The position numbers were made by a program, and so were the translations under genes. A DNA stretch of 64,000 nucleotides from RSA9 sp036381195 (GTDB lineage Bacteria; Gemmatimonadota; Gemmatimonadetes; Longimicrobiales; RSA9): NCBI GenBank assembly GCA_036381195.1, contig DASVDH010000019.1:7452-71451 (forward strand), read 5' to 3'. This document shows, in pieces, positions 18,882-26,469 of this stretch; the stretch's first letter is position 1; each line of letters starts with the position of its first letter. A model generated the notes under the pieces. The model did no database searches. It had not been told where the DNA came from and saw only the letters and a list, made by a program, of their open reading frames with translations.

Positions 18882-19370
18882 ATGAAGAAACTGGTGTTCG
18901 GACTCGTCGTGGGGTTGCTCATCGCGGGGTTGGCGTTCGCGGGCTGTGCAACCGGCCTCCGCGAGCCGGAGGTCCACCTGGCCGGCATCCGGCTCGGCGG
19001 CCTCGGGCTGAGCGGCGGAGTCATGTACGTCCGCCTCAACGTCGTCAATCCGAACGATTTCGCGCTCGAGGCGGCAGGGCTGACCTATGACGTGGAGCTG
19101 AGCGATCCCGCCGCCGAGGAGGATGGCGGCTGGGTGGACTTCGCGGAGGGCCGGTTCGAGGAGAAGGTCCGGGTCGACGCGCGCGACAGCAGCGTCGTCG
19201 AGATCCCGGTGGAGTTCACCTACACCGGCGCGGGCGCGGCGTTGCGCTCGCTACTGGACAAGGGCACGTTCAGCTACCGCGTGCGCGGCGAGGTGGCGGT
19301 GAGCAAGCCGGTGCGCACCGCGGTTCCGTACCGCCATAGCGGAACGGTGGCGCTGGCCGGGACCGAGTGA
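18882..19370 (+). CDS. LEA type 2 (WHy-domain) lipoprotein
   Basis: This 162-residue protein has a signal peptide (MKKLVFGLVVGLLIAGLAFAGC) with lipobox AFAGC. A domain of about 115 residues follows, matching the LEA_2/WHy fold: VHLAGIRLGGLGLSGGVMYVRLNVVNPNDFALE and the later VEIPVEFTYTGAG. Such proteins bind or stabilise envelope components during desiccation in other taxa; here the role is unknown. ATG 18882 is preceded by GGAAGG, so nine upstream in-frame codons are rejected. The gap 18746-18881 contains a TTGACA but no matching -10. The stop overlaps a GTG that could start hflX. Confidence 0.75.
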   Translation: MKKLVFGLVVGLLIAGLAFAGCATGLREPEVHLAGIRLGGLGLSGGVMYVRLNVVNPNDFALEAAGLTYDVELSDPAAEEDGGWVDFAEGRFEEKVRVDARDSSVVEIPVEFTYTGAGAALRSLLDKGTFSYRVRGEVAVSKPVRTAVPYRHSGTVALAGTE

Positions 19371-20764
19371 GAGGGCCGGGCGCGCGACCGCCGGCGCCCG
19401 GACCGGCGGCCCGGCGCCCGGGTATCAGGAACGGGGCGAACGACCAGGAAAGGAGGGACTCCGCTATCTCGCGCACGATCTCGCTCGAGGTGCCGCGCGA
19501 GCGCGCGCTGCTCGTCGGCGCGCCCGGCAAGGACGTCGTGGCCGCCACCGCGTCCGAGCACCTCGATGAGCTGGCCCGGCTGGCGGACACCGCCGGCGCG
19601 CACGTGGTCGGCATCCTGCAGCAGCGCCTGGACGCTCCTCATCCCAAGTACTACATCGGTGAAGGCAAGGTGCTCGAGCTGCGCGAGCGCATCAACGAGA
19701 CCGGCGCCGGCGTCGTGATCTTCGACGAGCAACTGACGCCCGCCCAGGGCAGGAATCTCGAGGCCGCGCTCGGCACCCGCGTGATGGATCGCTCCGAGCT
19801 CATCCTGGACATCTTCGCGACCCGTGCGCGCACGTCGGAAGCGAAGATGCAGGTCGAGCTGGCCCAGCTCGAGTACCTGCTGCCGCGCCTCAAGCGCATG
19901 TGGACGCACCTCTCGCGCATCCGTGGCGGCATCGGCCTGCGGGGGCCGGGCGAGACCCAGCTCGAGACGGACCGCCGGATCATCAGCCGGCGGATCCGCG
20001 AGCTGCGCGCGCGGCTGGAGGTCGTGGCCAGGCGCCGTGCGACGCAGCGCAAGGGCCGTGCAGGCCAGTTCCGTGTCGCCCTCGTCGGCTACACCAACGC
20101 GGGCAAGTCTTCCGTGCTGCGTGCGCTCGCCGGGGCGGACGTCTTCGTCGAGGACCGCCTCTTCGCGACCCTCGACCCGGCGACCCGCGCCGTCGAGCTG
20201 GCGGACGGCGTCCGCGTGCTCGTCACGGACACGGTCGGTTTCATCCGGAAGCTGCCGCACCACCTGGTGGCGTCGTTCCGGGCGACGCTCGAGGCCGCGC
20301 TGGAGGCGGACCTGCTGCTCCACGTGATCGACGCATCGCACCCGGACTGGGAGGAGCAGAAGCGCGTCGTCGAGGAGGTCCTCCAGGACCTCGGCGTGCG
20401 CGATCGGCGGACCATCCTGGTCTTCAACAAGGTGGATCGCCTGACGCACGAGGAAGAGGCGGCGCTGCGCGCGCGGGCGCGGGCCGTCTTCACGCAGGCC
20501 GCTGTCTTCGCGTCCACCATCGAGCCCGGAGGGATGGACGACCTGCGGGAGCGCCTGGCGGCGGAGTGTCGTGCCGTGCGCCCGCGGGTCCACCTGCGCA
20601 TCCCCGTGGTGGACGGCGAGGCGCTCGCGGCCGTCTATCGCGAGGGCGAGGTGCTGCAGCGCGAGGAGCGCGGCACAGCCATCGACCTGGTCGCGCGTCT
20701 GCCCCGGCCGGCGCTCGGCCGGCTGCGGCGCCGCGCGGGCATCCTGGTGTTCGACTCGCCTTGA
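19367..20764 (+). CDS. hflX: Ribosome-splitting GTPase HflX
   Basis: HflX is a GTPase that dissociates stalled or hibernating ribosomes. The N-terminal HflX domain contains APHPKYYIGEGK and DEQLTPAQGRNLE. A coiled linker has GGIGLRGPGETQLETDRR, then the G domain follows with GYTNAGKSS (G1), DTVGFIRKLPH (G3) and NKVDRL (G4). The only canonical start is GTG 19367, overlapping the previous stop, but its first 33 residues are low-complexity. A strong Shine-Dalgarno (AGGAGGG, 19451-19457) lies eight bases before an in-frame ATC at 19466, where family homology begins. The true start may therefore be ATC. Confidence 0.92.
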   Translation: MRGPGARPPAPGPAARRPGIRNGANDQERRDSAISRTISLEVPRERALLVGAPGKDVVAATASEHLDELARLADTAGAHVVGILQQRLDAPHPKYYIGEGKVLELRERINETGAGVVIFDEQLTPAQGRNLEAALGTRVMDRSELILDIFATRARTSEAKMQVELAQLEYLLPRLKRMWTHLSRIRGGIGLRGPGETQLETDRRIISRRIRELRARLEVVARRRATQRKGRAGQFRVALVGYTNAGKSSVLRALAGADVFVEDRLFATLDPATRAVELADGVRVLVTDTVGFIRKLPHHLVASFRATLEAALEADLLLHVIDASHPDWEEQKRVVEEVLQDLGVRDRRTILVFNKVDRLTHEEEAALRARARAVFTQAAVFASTIEPGGMDDLRERLAAECRAVRPRVHLRIPVVDGEALAAVYREGEVLQREERGTAIDLVARLPRPALGRLRRRAGILVFDSP

Positions 20765-21633
20765 GCGAACGGGTGGCCATCATCGGGCCCGGGCGCATGG
20801 GACTCGGGCTCGGGGCGGCGCTCGTGCAGTGCCGGGCGGCCGAGCGGCTCGTCTTCTACGGCCGCGGCCTCGAAGCGCCGCCGCATCCGCTCTTCGATCC
20901 CCGCTCGGCCGCGGCGAGCTACCGCCCCGGCCTGGGCGGCCTCGAGGCGGACACCACGGTCGTGATCCTTGCCGTCCCGGACGGGGCTCTCGCCGAGGTC
21001 GCGCACGACCTCGCTTCCGCCGGCCCGGCTCCCCGTGGCTGCGCGGCGCTCCACCTCGCCGGCGCGCTGTCCACCGACGTGCTCGCGCCGCTGCACCTGG
21101 CCGGCTACGCCATCGGGTCGATGCACCCTCTCCAGACGGTCGCCGATCCCTGGTCCGGCGGCGACCGGCTGATCGGCGCTGCGTTCGCCCTCGGCGGTGA
21201 GCCCGCCGCGGTCGCCGCCGGCCGCCGCCTCGTCAGCGCGCTGCGCGGCCGCGCGCTCGTCGTGCCGCCGACGCTCCGGCCCCTCTACCACGCGGCCGCG
21301 GTCTTCGCTTCCAACTACGTCGTCACGCTCGCCGCCCTCGCTGCGCGGCTGCTCTCGCAGGCCGGCATCCCCGAGGACGACGCCGTGCGGGCCACCTTGC
21401 CGCTGATCCGCGGCGCGGTGGACAACCTCGAGCACCTCGGCTTCGCCGCGGCGCTCACCGGCCCGATCGTGCGCGGCGATGTGGACGTCGTCCGGCTGCA
21501 CCTGGGCCGGTTGTCCTCACACGATCGTTCGCTATATTGCGCGTTGGGTCGCGAGACCCTTCGACTGGCCCGCCTCGCCGGCCTGGACGCGGAGCGGGCC
21601 GCTGAGCTCGAATCTCTCCTTTCCGGCGAATAG
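20761..21633 (+). CDS. Rossmann-fold / DUF2520 oxidoreductase-like protein
   Basis: This 290-residue protein has an N-terminal dinucleotide-binding motif IIGPGRMGLGLG (about 6-17) and an NAD-domain strand VVILAVPDGALAEVA. HLAGALS and GSMHPLQTVAD follow, then a helical C-terminal DUF2520 domain. The layout recalls pyrroline-5-carboxylate reductase and ketopantoate reductase, but the substrate of this family is not established. TTG 20761 overlaps the hflX stop (TTGA); GTG 20773 is an alternative. It directly precedes pdxJ, whose promoter lies inside its 3' end. Confidence 0.75.
   Translation: MSERVAIIGPGRMGLGLGAALVQCRAAERLVFYGRGLEAPPHPLFDPRSAAASYRPGLGGLEADTTVVILAVPDGALAEVAHDLASAGPAPRGCAALHLAGALSTDVLAPLHLAGYAIGSMHPLQTVADPWSGGDRLIGAAFALGGEPAAVAAGRRLVSALRGRALVVPPTLRPLYHAAAVFASNYVVTLAALAARLLSQAGIPEDDAVRATLPLIRGAVDNLEHLGFAAALTGPIVRGDVDVVRLHLGRLSSHDRSLYCALGRETLRLARLAGLDAERAAELESLLSGE
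21511..21538 (+). promoter_or_regulatory. Internal promoter for pdxJ
   Basis: TTGTCC (21511-21516), a 16-base spacer and TATATT (21533-21538) lie within the end of the DUF2520 gene, about 95 bases before pdxJ. The local AT-rich patch is striking in coding DNA of this composition. Confidence 0.5.
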
Positions 21634-22401
21634 ATGCGGCTTCACGTCAACGTGGACCACGTCGCGACCGTGCGCCAGGCGCGTCGGACGGACGAGCCGG
21701 ACCCGGTGCGCGCCGCCGTCCTGGCCGAGCTCGGCGGCGCAGATGGCATCACCGTCCACCTCCGCGAGGACCGGCGCCATATCCAGGAGCGGGACGTGCG
21801 CCTGCTCGTGGCCACCGTGCGGACCGGGGTGAACCTGGAACTGGCGGTGGAGGAGGGCGTGCTCGCCATCGCGCTCGAGTTGCGCCCCATGGCCGTCACG
21901 ATCGTGCCCGAGCGCCGGGAGGAGGTCACGACCGAGGGCGGCCTCGCGCTGTCCCGGCCCGCTGATCGCGCGCGCGTGGCCGCCGCCGTCGAGCGGCTGT
22001 CGGCAGCCGGCTTGCGCACCTCACTCTTCATCGACCCGGATGAGGACGCGCTGCGCGCGGCGGCGGCCATCGGCCCGGCCGCCGTCGAGCTCCACACCGG
22101 CGCATACGCGGAGGCCTGGGCCCGGCGCGGGACCGAGGGACCCGAGCCCGTCCGGGAGCAGCTCGACCGGCTCCGCCGGGCGGCGGCCCTCGGCCGCTCG
22201 CTCGGCCTCGACATCCATGCTGGACACGGCCTCACGTACGAGAACGTCTCTCCCGTCGCCGCGATCGCGGAGGTCGAGGAGCTGAACATCGGCCACAGCA
22301 TCATCAGCCGCGCCGTCCTCACGGGCATGGTCGCCGCCGTCCGCGACATGCGTCAGCTCATCCTCGAGGCCCGGACGCGCGCCGTCGCATCGGCATCGTA
22401 G
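21634..22401 (+). CDS. pdxJ: Pyridoxine 5'-phosphate synthase
   Basis: PdxJ condenses 1-deoxy-D-xylulose-5-phosphate with 3-amino-2-oxopropyl phosphate to make pyridoxine phosphate. The 255-residue TIM barrel shows LHVNVDHVATVRQARRT (about 3-19), GADGITVHLREDRRHIQERDV, NLELAVEEGVLAIAL, VTIVPERREEVTTEGGL, LFIDPD, ELHTGAYAEA, HAGHGLTYENV and ELNIGHSII. All active-site blocks of the family are present. The ATG immediately follows the upstream stop. PLP made here would serve enzymes such as the threonine aldolase and cysteine desulfurase in this window. Confidence 0.96.
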   Translation: MRLHVNVDHVATVRQARRTDEPDPVRAAVLAELGGADGITVHLREDRRHIQERDVRLLVATVRTGVNLELAVEEGVLAIALELRPMAVTIVPERREEVTTEGGLALSRPADRARVAAAVERLSAAGLRTSLFIDPDEDALRAAAAIGPAAVELHTGAYAEAWARRGTEGPEPVREQLDRLRRAAALGRSLGLDIHAGHGLTYENVSPVAAIAEVEELNIGHSIISRAVLTGMVAAVRDMRQLILEARTRAVASAS

Positions 22402-22408
22402 AGGATCC

Positions 22409-23395
22409 ATGCCCAGCACGCGCGAATTCTTCCTGATGGAGGCGCGGGAATGCCTTGCACGCTTGAACGCGTTGCTCGGGTCGGCCGATGACGCGCTCGT
22501 CCCGGCCGCCGAGCTTCACCGCGTGGCGCGCACCCTCCGCGGGAGTGCCCAGATGGCGCGGGAAACCCGCGTCCAGAACGTCGCGCACGCCGTCGAGATC
22601 GCCGGCCGCTCCCTCGTTCAGGGCGCCCTCGCCTGGGGCCGGGATCTGCGCAACGCGCTCGAAGCGACACTGGCAGACCTCGCCATCCTCGTCGAGGCCG
22701 GCGAGGACGAGGCCCGGCTCGAGGAGCGCGCCGCCGCCGCCGTCGAACGCTGGGAGCGACTCGGGCTCGAGCTCCCGCCCCTCCCGGACGCGCCGCCCGC
22801 CCGCGCCGCGGCCGAAGGCGGCCGCGCCCGGCCCCCCGGCCCGTCTCCCGCGCCCGGGGCCGCCCAGTCGGAAGACCTGCCCGTCGAGGTCGTCAACTTC
22901 TTCCGCGGCGAGGCCGGCGCCCTCGTGGATCGCATCGAGCGCCTCGCCGGCGGCCGCGCGCGGAGCACCGCGGACCGGCAGGGCACGCTGCGCCGCGAGC
23001 TGAAGGATACCGTCGTCGCGCTCCGGGATCTGGCCGGCACCTTCGGCTTCGCCCACTCGGCCGCTGCCGCGGAGCGCTTGCTGGAGGCCATCGAGCAGGA
23101 GCGGCCGGCCGTCGGGCTGCTCGCGGACGTCCGGCGCCTCGTCACCAGCGAGGTCCCAGGGCAGCCGAGCTCGCTCGCGCCTCGCGCCAACGCCGCTGCC
23201 GCGCCTGGCCGCACGCCCGAGCCGCGCCCGGCCGCGGACATCGTTCCCATCGAGGACCTGCTCTACCGGGGAGAGGCGGCTCTGCGCCGCGCCCTCGAAT
23301 TGCGGCCCGCCATCGAGCGGGCGGTCGGCGCCGACCCGGCCGCGCGCGAGGCGGTGGAGGAACTGTTCGACCTCATCCGGCTCGGGCTCCCGTGA
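22409..23395 (+). CDS. HPt-domain protein (one intact, one degenerate phosphotransfer domain)
   Basis: This 328-residue protein starts with a CheA-P1/HPt-like helical bundle whose motif ELHRVARTLRGSAQMARE places the phospho-accepting His at residue 37. After a Pro/Ala linker (about 130-155) a second helical bundle contains LRDLAGTFGF, which keeps the HPt glycine pattern but lacks the histidine. There is no kinase, response-regulator or membrane domain. GAGGA precedes ATG 22409. It is coupled to the next gene by a GTGA overlap. A phosphorelay or scaffold role is inference; the partner kinase must be elsewhere. Confidence 0.65.
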   Translation: MPSTREFFLMEARECLARLNALLGSADDALVPAAELHRVARTLRGSAQMARETRVQNVAHAVEIAGRSLVQGALAWGRDLRNALEATLADLAILVEAGEDEARLEERAAAAVERWERLGLELPPLPDAPPARAAAEGGRARPPGPSPAPGAAQSEDLPVEVVNFFRGEAGALVDRIERLAGGRARSTADRQGTLRRELKDTVVALRDLAGTFGFAHSAAAAERLLEAIEQERPAVGLLADVRRLVTSEVPGQPSSLAPRANAAAAPGRTPEPRPAADIVPIEDLLYRGEAALRRALELRPAIERAVGADPAAREAVEELFDLIRLGLP

Positions 23396-24534
23396 GCGGC
23401 TCGCGGAAGAACGGGGTGCTCGGCTGGAAGTCGCTGCTCGGCGTCGCGCTCAGCGCCGCGCTGCTCGCGTTCGCGCTGCGCGGCGTCGACATCGACGACG
23501 TGCTGCGGGAGATGGGGCAGGCCCGCCCGCTCGAGTTCCTCGCCGCCGTCGCCGCCGCCACGCTCGTCTTCCTGGTGCGTGCCTGGCGCTGGAGGCCGCT
23601 GCTCCAGCCGATGCTCCCCGACGCACCGCTGCGGCCGAGGTTCGCGGCGACCACCATCGGCTTCATGACGAACAACATCCTGCCCGTGCGGATCGGCGAG
23701 TTCGCCCGCGCCTTCGCGCTGTCCCGCATGCAGCCGATCCCGGTCGCCGCCTCCTTCGGGACCGTGGCCGTGGAACGGCTCTTCGACGGCCTGACGATCA
23801 TCGTCTTCCTCCTGATCGCCATGGCGCTGCCCGGCTTTCCGGGCACCGTCTCGATGGATGGCATCGAGATGGGCGGCATGCTCCGCCTCTTCGCTGCCCC
23901 GTTCGCCGCCGCCGGCCTCCTGCTCCTGGCCATGGTCGTGCGGCCCCGCTGGACGGTCACGCTCTTCGAGCGCAGCCTCGTCCGGCTCCTGCCCCGCAAG
24001 CTGCGCCGCCCGGTCGTCGACGCGCTCGAGGCGTTCCTCGCCGGGCTCGTCGCACTTCGCACGCCCTCGCTGGTCCTGCGGATCGCGCTGTGGTCCATCG
24101 CACTCTGGCTATTGAACGCCCTCTCGTTCTGGCTCGCGTTCCTCGCGTTCGACATTCCGGTGGGCTTCGGCGGGGCGCTGTTCCTCCAATCCCTGATCGC
24201 GATCCTGGTGGCGGTGCCGTCCGCTCCGGGGTTCTTCGGGCCGTACGAGTTCGCCGTCCGCTTCGGCCTCGTCGGCGTCTGGGGCGTCGAGGTCAACAAG
24301 GCGCTGGGCTTCGCCATCGGGTTCCACATGGGGAGCTTCATTCCGGTCACCGTCATCGGGCTCTACTACGCCTGGCGCCTCGGCCTCTCGCTCCGCGAGG
24401 TCGAGCGCAGGGAGGACCTCGTCGAGGAGGCGGTCGCGCGAGACCTGGCGGGAGACGGCCCTGTCGGCGCCGCCGATGGGCCCGGCGGCGGGCGGGATGC
24501 GTCCCCGCAAACCGGAGGCGCCGCACGACCCTGA
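23392..24534 (+). CDS. Flippase-like integral membrane protein (LPG synthase TM-domain family)
   Basis: This 380-residue polytopic protein has about eight to nine hydrophobic segments, with family blocks LVRAWRWRPLLQPM, NNILPVRIGEFARAFALS, GTVAVERLFDGLTII and the late AVPSAPGFFGPYEFAVRFGLVGVWGV. This is the lysylphosphatidylglycerol synthase TM region / UPF0104 family, found in lipid or polyprenyl-linked transport proteins. The substrate is not known. The C-terminal acidic/Gly-rich tail is cytosolic. GTG 23392 overlaps the HPt stop and its own TGA overlaps the apparent CTG start of ispE. Confidence 0.8.
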   Translation: MSGSRKNGVLGWKSLLGVALSAALLAFALRGVDIDDVLREMGQARPLEFLAAVAAATLVFLVRAWRWRPLLQPMLPDAPLRPRFAATTIGFMTNNILPVRIGEFARAFALSRMQPIPVAASFGTVAVERLFDGLTIIVFLLIAMALPGFPGTVSMDGIEMGGMLRLFAAPFAAAGLLLLAMVVRPRWTVTLFERSLVRLLPRKLRRPVVDALEAFLAGLVALRTPSLVLRIALWSIALWLLNALSFWLAFLAFDIPVGFGGALFLQSLIAILVAVPSAPGFFGPYEFAVRFGLVGVWGVEVNKALGFAIGFHMGSFIPVTVIGLYYAWRLGLSLREVERREDLVEEAVARDLAGDGPVGAADGPGGGRDASPQTGGAARP

Positions 24535-25406
24535 TCCGCGCCGAGGCACCCGCCAAGCTCAACCTGCGGCTCGAGATCCTGGCCCGGGAGGATACCGGCT
24601 ATCACCAGCTCGAGAGCGTGTTTTGCACCATCGACCTCGCCGACGAGCTGGAGCTGCGCGCCGGCCCGCCCGGCATCCGGCTGGAGGTCACGGGCGCCGA
24701 GCTCGGCCCGCCCGAGCGCAATCTCGCCCACCGGGCCGCCGTGGCCTTCTTCCGGGCGACCGGATCGGAACCTGCCCTGACGATCCGGCTCGACAAGCGC
24801 ATTCCCGCCGGCGCCGGGCTCGGCGGCGGATCGAGCGACGCCGCCGCGACCCTCCGCGCGCTCAACGAGCTGTACGGCCGGCCGCTCGACGGACCTGCTC
24901 TGATGCGGCTCGGCGCCGCCCTCGGCAGCGATGTGCCCTACTTCGTGACCGGCGCCGCGCTCGCGCTCGTGTGGGGGCGGGGCGAGCGCGTGTTGCCGTT
25001 GCCGCCGCCGCCGCGGGCGCCCGTGCTCCTGGCGGTCCCGCCGTTCGCCATCGCGACGGCGGAGGCCTACCGCGCGCTGGACCGTCAGCGCGGCACCGCC
25101 CCCGTGCCGCGCACGATCCGGCTCGAGGACCTCTCCACGTGGGACGGCCTCGCCGCCACGGCCGCGAACGACTTCGAGCCCGTCGTCTTCCGCGCGCATC
25201 CGGATCTGGCCCGGCTCCGCGACGCGCTCGAGGCCCTGGGCGCGCGGCCTGCGCGCCTGACCGGGAGCGGCTCGACGGTTTTCGGCATCTTCGAATCCGC
25301 CGCGCAGCGCCGCGCCGCGACCGCCGAGCTGGCGCGCGCGTTCCCGCACGTCCGCCTGATCGAATCCTTTACCGCGGCGGCCAGCGCCTCGGCGCCCGTC
25401 GGTTGA
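24531..25406 (+). CDS. ispE: 4-diphosphocytidyl-2-C-methyl-D-erythritol kinase (CTG start)
   Basis: IspE phosphorylates CDP-methylerythritol in the MEP isoprenoid pathway. This GHMP kinase shows the N-terminal APAKLNLRLEI, the ATP loop IPAGAGLGGGSSDAAATLRALN and a C-terminal LTGSGSTVFGIF. Translation from CTG 24531 gives a normal-length 291-residue protein beginning I/LIRAEAPAKLNL, where the family starts. No ATG, GTG or TTG occurs in frame between this point and far upstream Arg-rich, non-homologous sequence. GGAGG lies at 24514-24518, and the CTG overlaps the previous TGA (CTGA), which suggests coupled re-initiation. Confidence 0.9.
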   Translation: MIRAEAPAKLNLRLEILAREDTGYHQLESVFCTIDLADELELRAGPPGIRLEVTGAELGPPERNLAHRAAVAFFRATGSEPALTIRLDKRIPAGAGLGGGSSDAAATLRALNELYGRPLDGPALMRLGAALGSDVPYFVTGAALALVWGRGERVLPLPPPPRAPVLLAVPPFAIATAEAYRALDRQRGTAPVPRTIRLEDLSTWDGLAATAANDFEPVVFRAHPDLARLRDALEALGARPARLTGSGSTVFGIFESAAQRRAATAELARAFPHVRLIESFTAAASASAPVG

Positions 25407-25431
25407 TCGGGGTCGGCCATTCGGTTAAATT
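25403..25431 (+). promoter_or_regulatory. tRNA-Gln promoter
   Basis: TTGATC (25403-25408), a 17-base spacer and TAAATT (25426-25431) followed by TC place transcription start within a few bases of the tRNA 5' end. It is one of the clearest examples of the TAnnTT -10 pattern in the window. Confidence 0.75.
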
Positions 25432-25440
25432 TCGGATTAT

Positions 25441-25511
25441 TCCGGGGTCGTCTAATGGCAGGACGGGGGACTTTGGATCCCTTGGTGGAGGTTCGAATCC
25501 TCCCCCCGGAA
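25441..25511 (+). tRNA. tRNA-Gln (anticodon TTG)
   Basis: A 71-nt cloverleaf is clear: acceptor TCCGGGG/CCCCGGA, D-arm GTC...GAC with TAATGGCAG loop, anticodon arm GGGGA-CTTTGGA-TCCCT with anticodon TTG, variable TGGT, and T-arm GGAGG-TTCGAAT-CCTCC. The discriminator is A73 and CCA is not encoded. The U1-A72 pair is the element recognised by the GatCAB amidotransferase in bacteria that make Gln-tRNA indirectly; whether that applies here is not visible. Confidence 0.96.
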
Positions 25512-25541
25512 TCCGCCTCCCAACCGTCGGAGGGATCATCC

Positions 25542-26231
25542 ATGCCAGCTCCGGGTCCACGGACGCCCCGCCGGCTCCCCGAAGCCGTCCGGCGCCGGCT
25601 CGAGGTGGCGAGCGCCACGGCCTGGGAGTCGCTCGTCGAGGCGCACGCCTCGCACGCGCTCCGGCTCATCGCCCTGCTCGCCGACCGGCTTCCCTTCGAC
25701 GAGGCGGTCACCCGCTACCTGCGGGAGATGGAGGTCTCGGAAACCATGGCGGCCGCGGTACGCAACCGGGTGCTGGTCGCGCTCGAAGACGCGGCGCGGC
25801 CGGACGACTCGCGGCCATCGCTCCAGCTCTTCGCCGCCCCCCGCGAGGAGGAGGAGCCGCACGAAGAGGGGAACGCGGCCACGCGCCTCGCGGCGGGCTG
25901 GCGCCGCTTCCGGCCGGACGTCCTCATGCGCGGCCTCAAGGAGCGCCACCGGCGGCACGACGAGACCGAAGGCTGGATCCGGCTGGCCATCGCGCGGGCG
26001 GAGGAGGGGATCATCTCCACCCACGTGGACAACGCCATCACCTTCGCTGCGCTCCTCGACCCGCACATGCCGCTCGAACGGGCCATCGAGGAGTACAACG
26101 GCGCGCTCGGGCTCGCCGGGCCACGCGCGCAGGCGGTCCTCCAGCGCGCCATGGCTCGCCTGGCGGAGGCGCGCCTGCCCGCCGCCATCCCCGCCCGTGC
26201 GTCCGATCCGCGGCCCGACCCCGCGCCGTGA
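25542..26231 (+). CDS. Uncharacterised 229-residue helical protein
   Basis: I do not recognise a family. The ATG at 25542 follows CGGAGGGA, which rules out an upstream in-frame ATG inside the tRNA gene. The sequence is strongly helical and charged. Segment 10-85 (ending VRNRVLVALEDAARPDD) and segment 120-215 are separated by an acidic linker EEEEPHEEGN. The second half contains GWIRLAIARAEEGIISTHVDNAITFAALLD, a possible helical repeat or sensor-like bundle. No signal peptide or membrane helix is seen. It is followed by the prs promoter region. Confidence 0.65.
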   Translation: MPAPGPRTPRRLPEAVRRRLEVASATAWESLVEAHASHALRLIALLADRLPFDEAVTRYLREMEVSETMAAAVRNRVLVALEDAARPDDSRPSLQLFAAPREEEEPHEEGNAATRLAAGWRRFRPDVLMRGLKERHRRHDETEGWIRLAIARAEEGIISTHVDNAITFAALLDPHMPLERAIEEYNGALGLAGPRAQAVLQRAMARLAEARLPAAIPARASDPRPDPAP

Positions 26232-26339
26232 GCCCCGCCGCCGCGGCCCGCCCGCGGCCGCGCGCGCGTATGATCCCGGGCACTCGTGCCGTCGGGGGCG
26301 CCCGATGAGCCCCGCCGCTGCGGCCGGTCCGCGGCCGCG
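26230..26339 (+). repeat. Imperfect 33-bp direct repeat pair
   Basis: Two copies of a roughly 33-base GC-rich sequence start at 26230 and 26307 (77 bases apart) and differ at about four positions, both beginning TGAGCCCCGCCGC. They occupy the gap 26232-26469, which otherwise holds only the prs promoter. Confidence 0.5.
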
Positions 26340-26389
26340 TCCCGCGGAGCGGCCGCGACGCCGCGCCGCTCACGCCGTGGGTCCGTCCG

Positions 26390-26419
26390 TTGACACAGCC
26401 CCGTATCCGGTCGTAACTT
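26390..26419 (+). promoter_or_regulatory. prs promoter
   Basis: A consensus -35 TTGACA (26390-26395), an 18-base spacer and TAACTT (26414-26419) followed by GA lie about 50 bases before prs. This probably drives the prs-rplY-pth operon. Confidence 0.7.
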
Positions 26420-26469
26420 GAAGGGCTGTCGTCGTTCAGGCGAACCGGGGAACCAACACGCGGCGAGGG

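Noticed and set aside
25455..25541. Upstream start for the 229-residue protein
   Set aside because: The ATG lies inside the tRNA-Gln gene; ATG 25542 has a proper ribosome-binding site.
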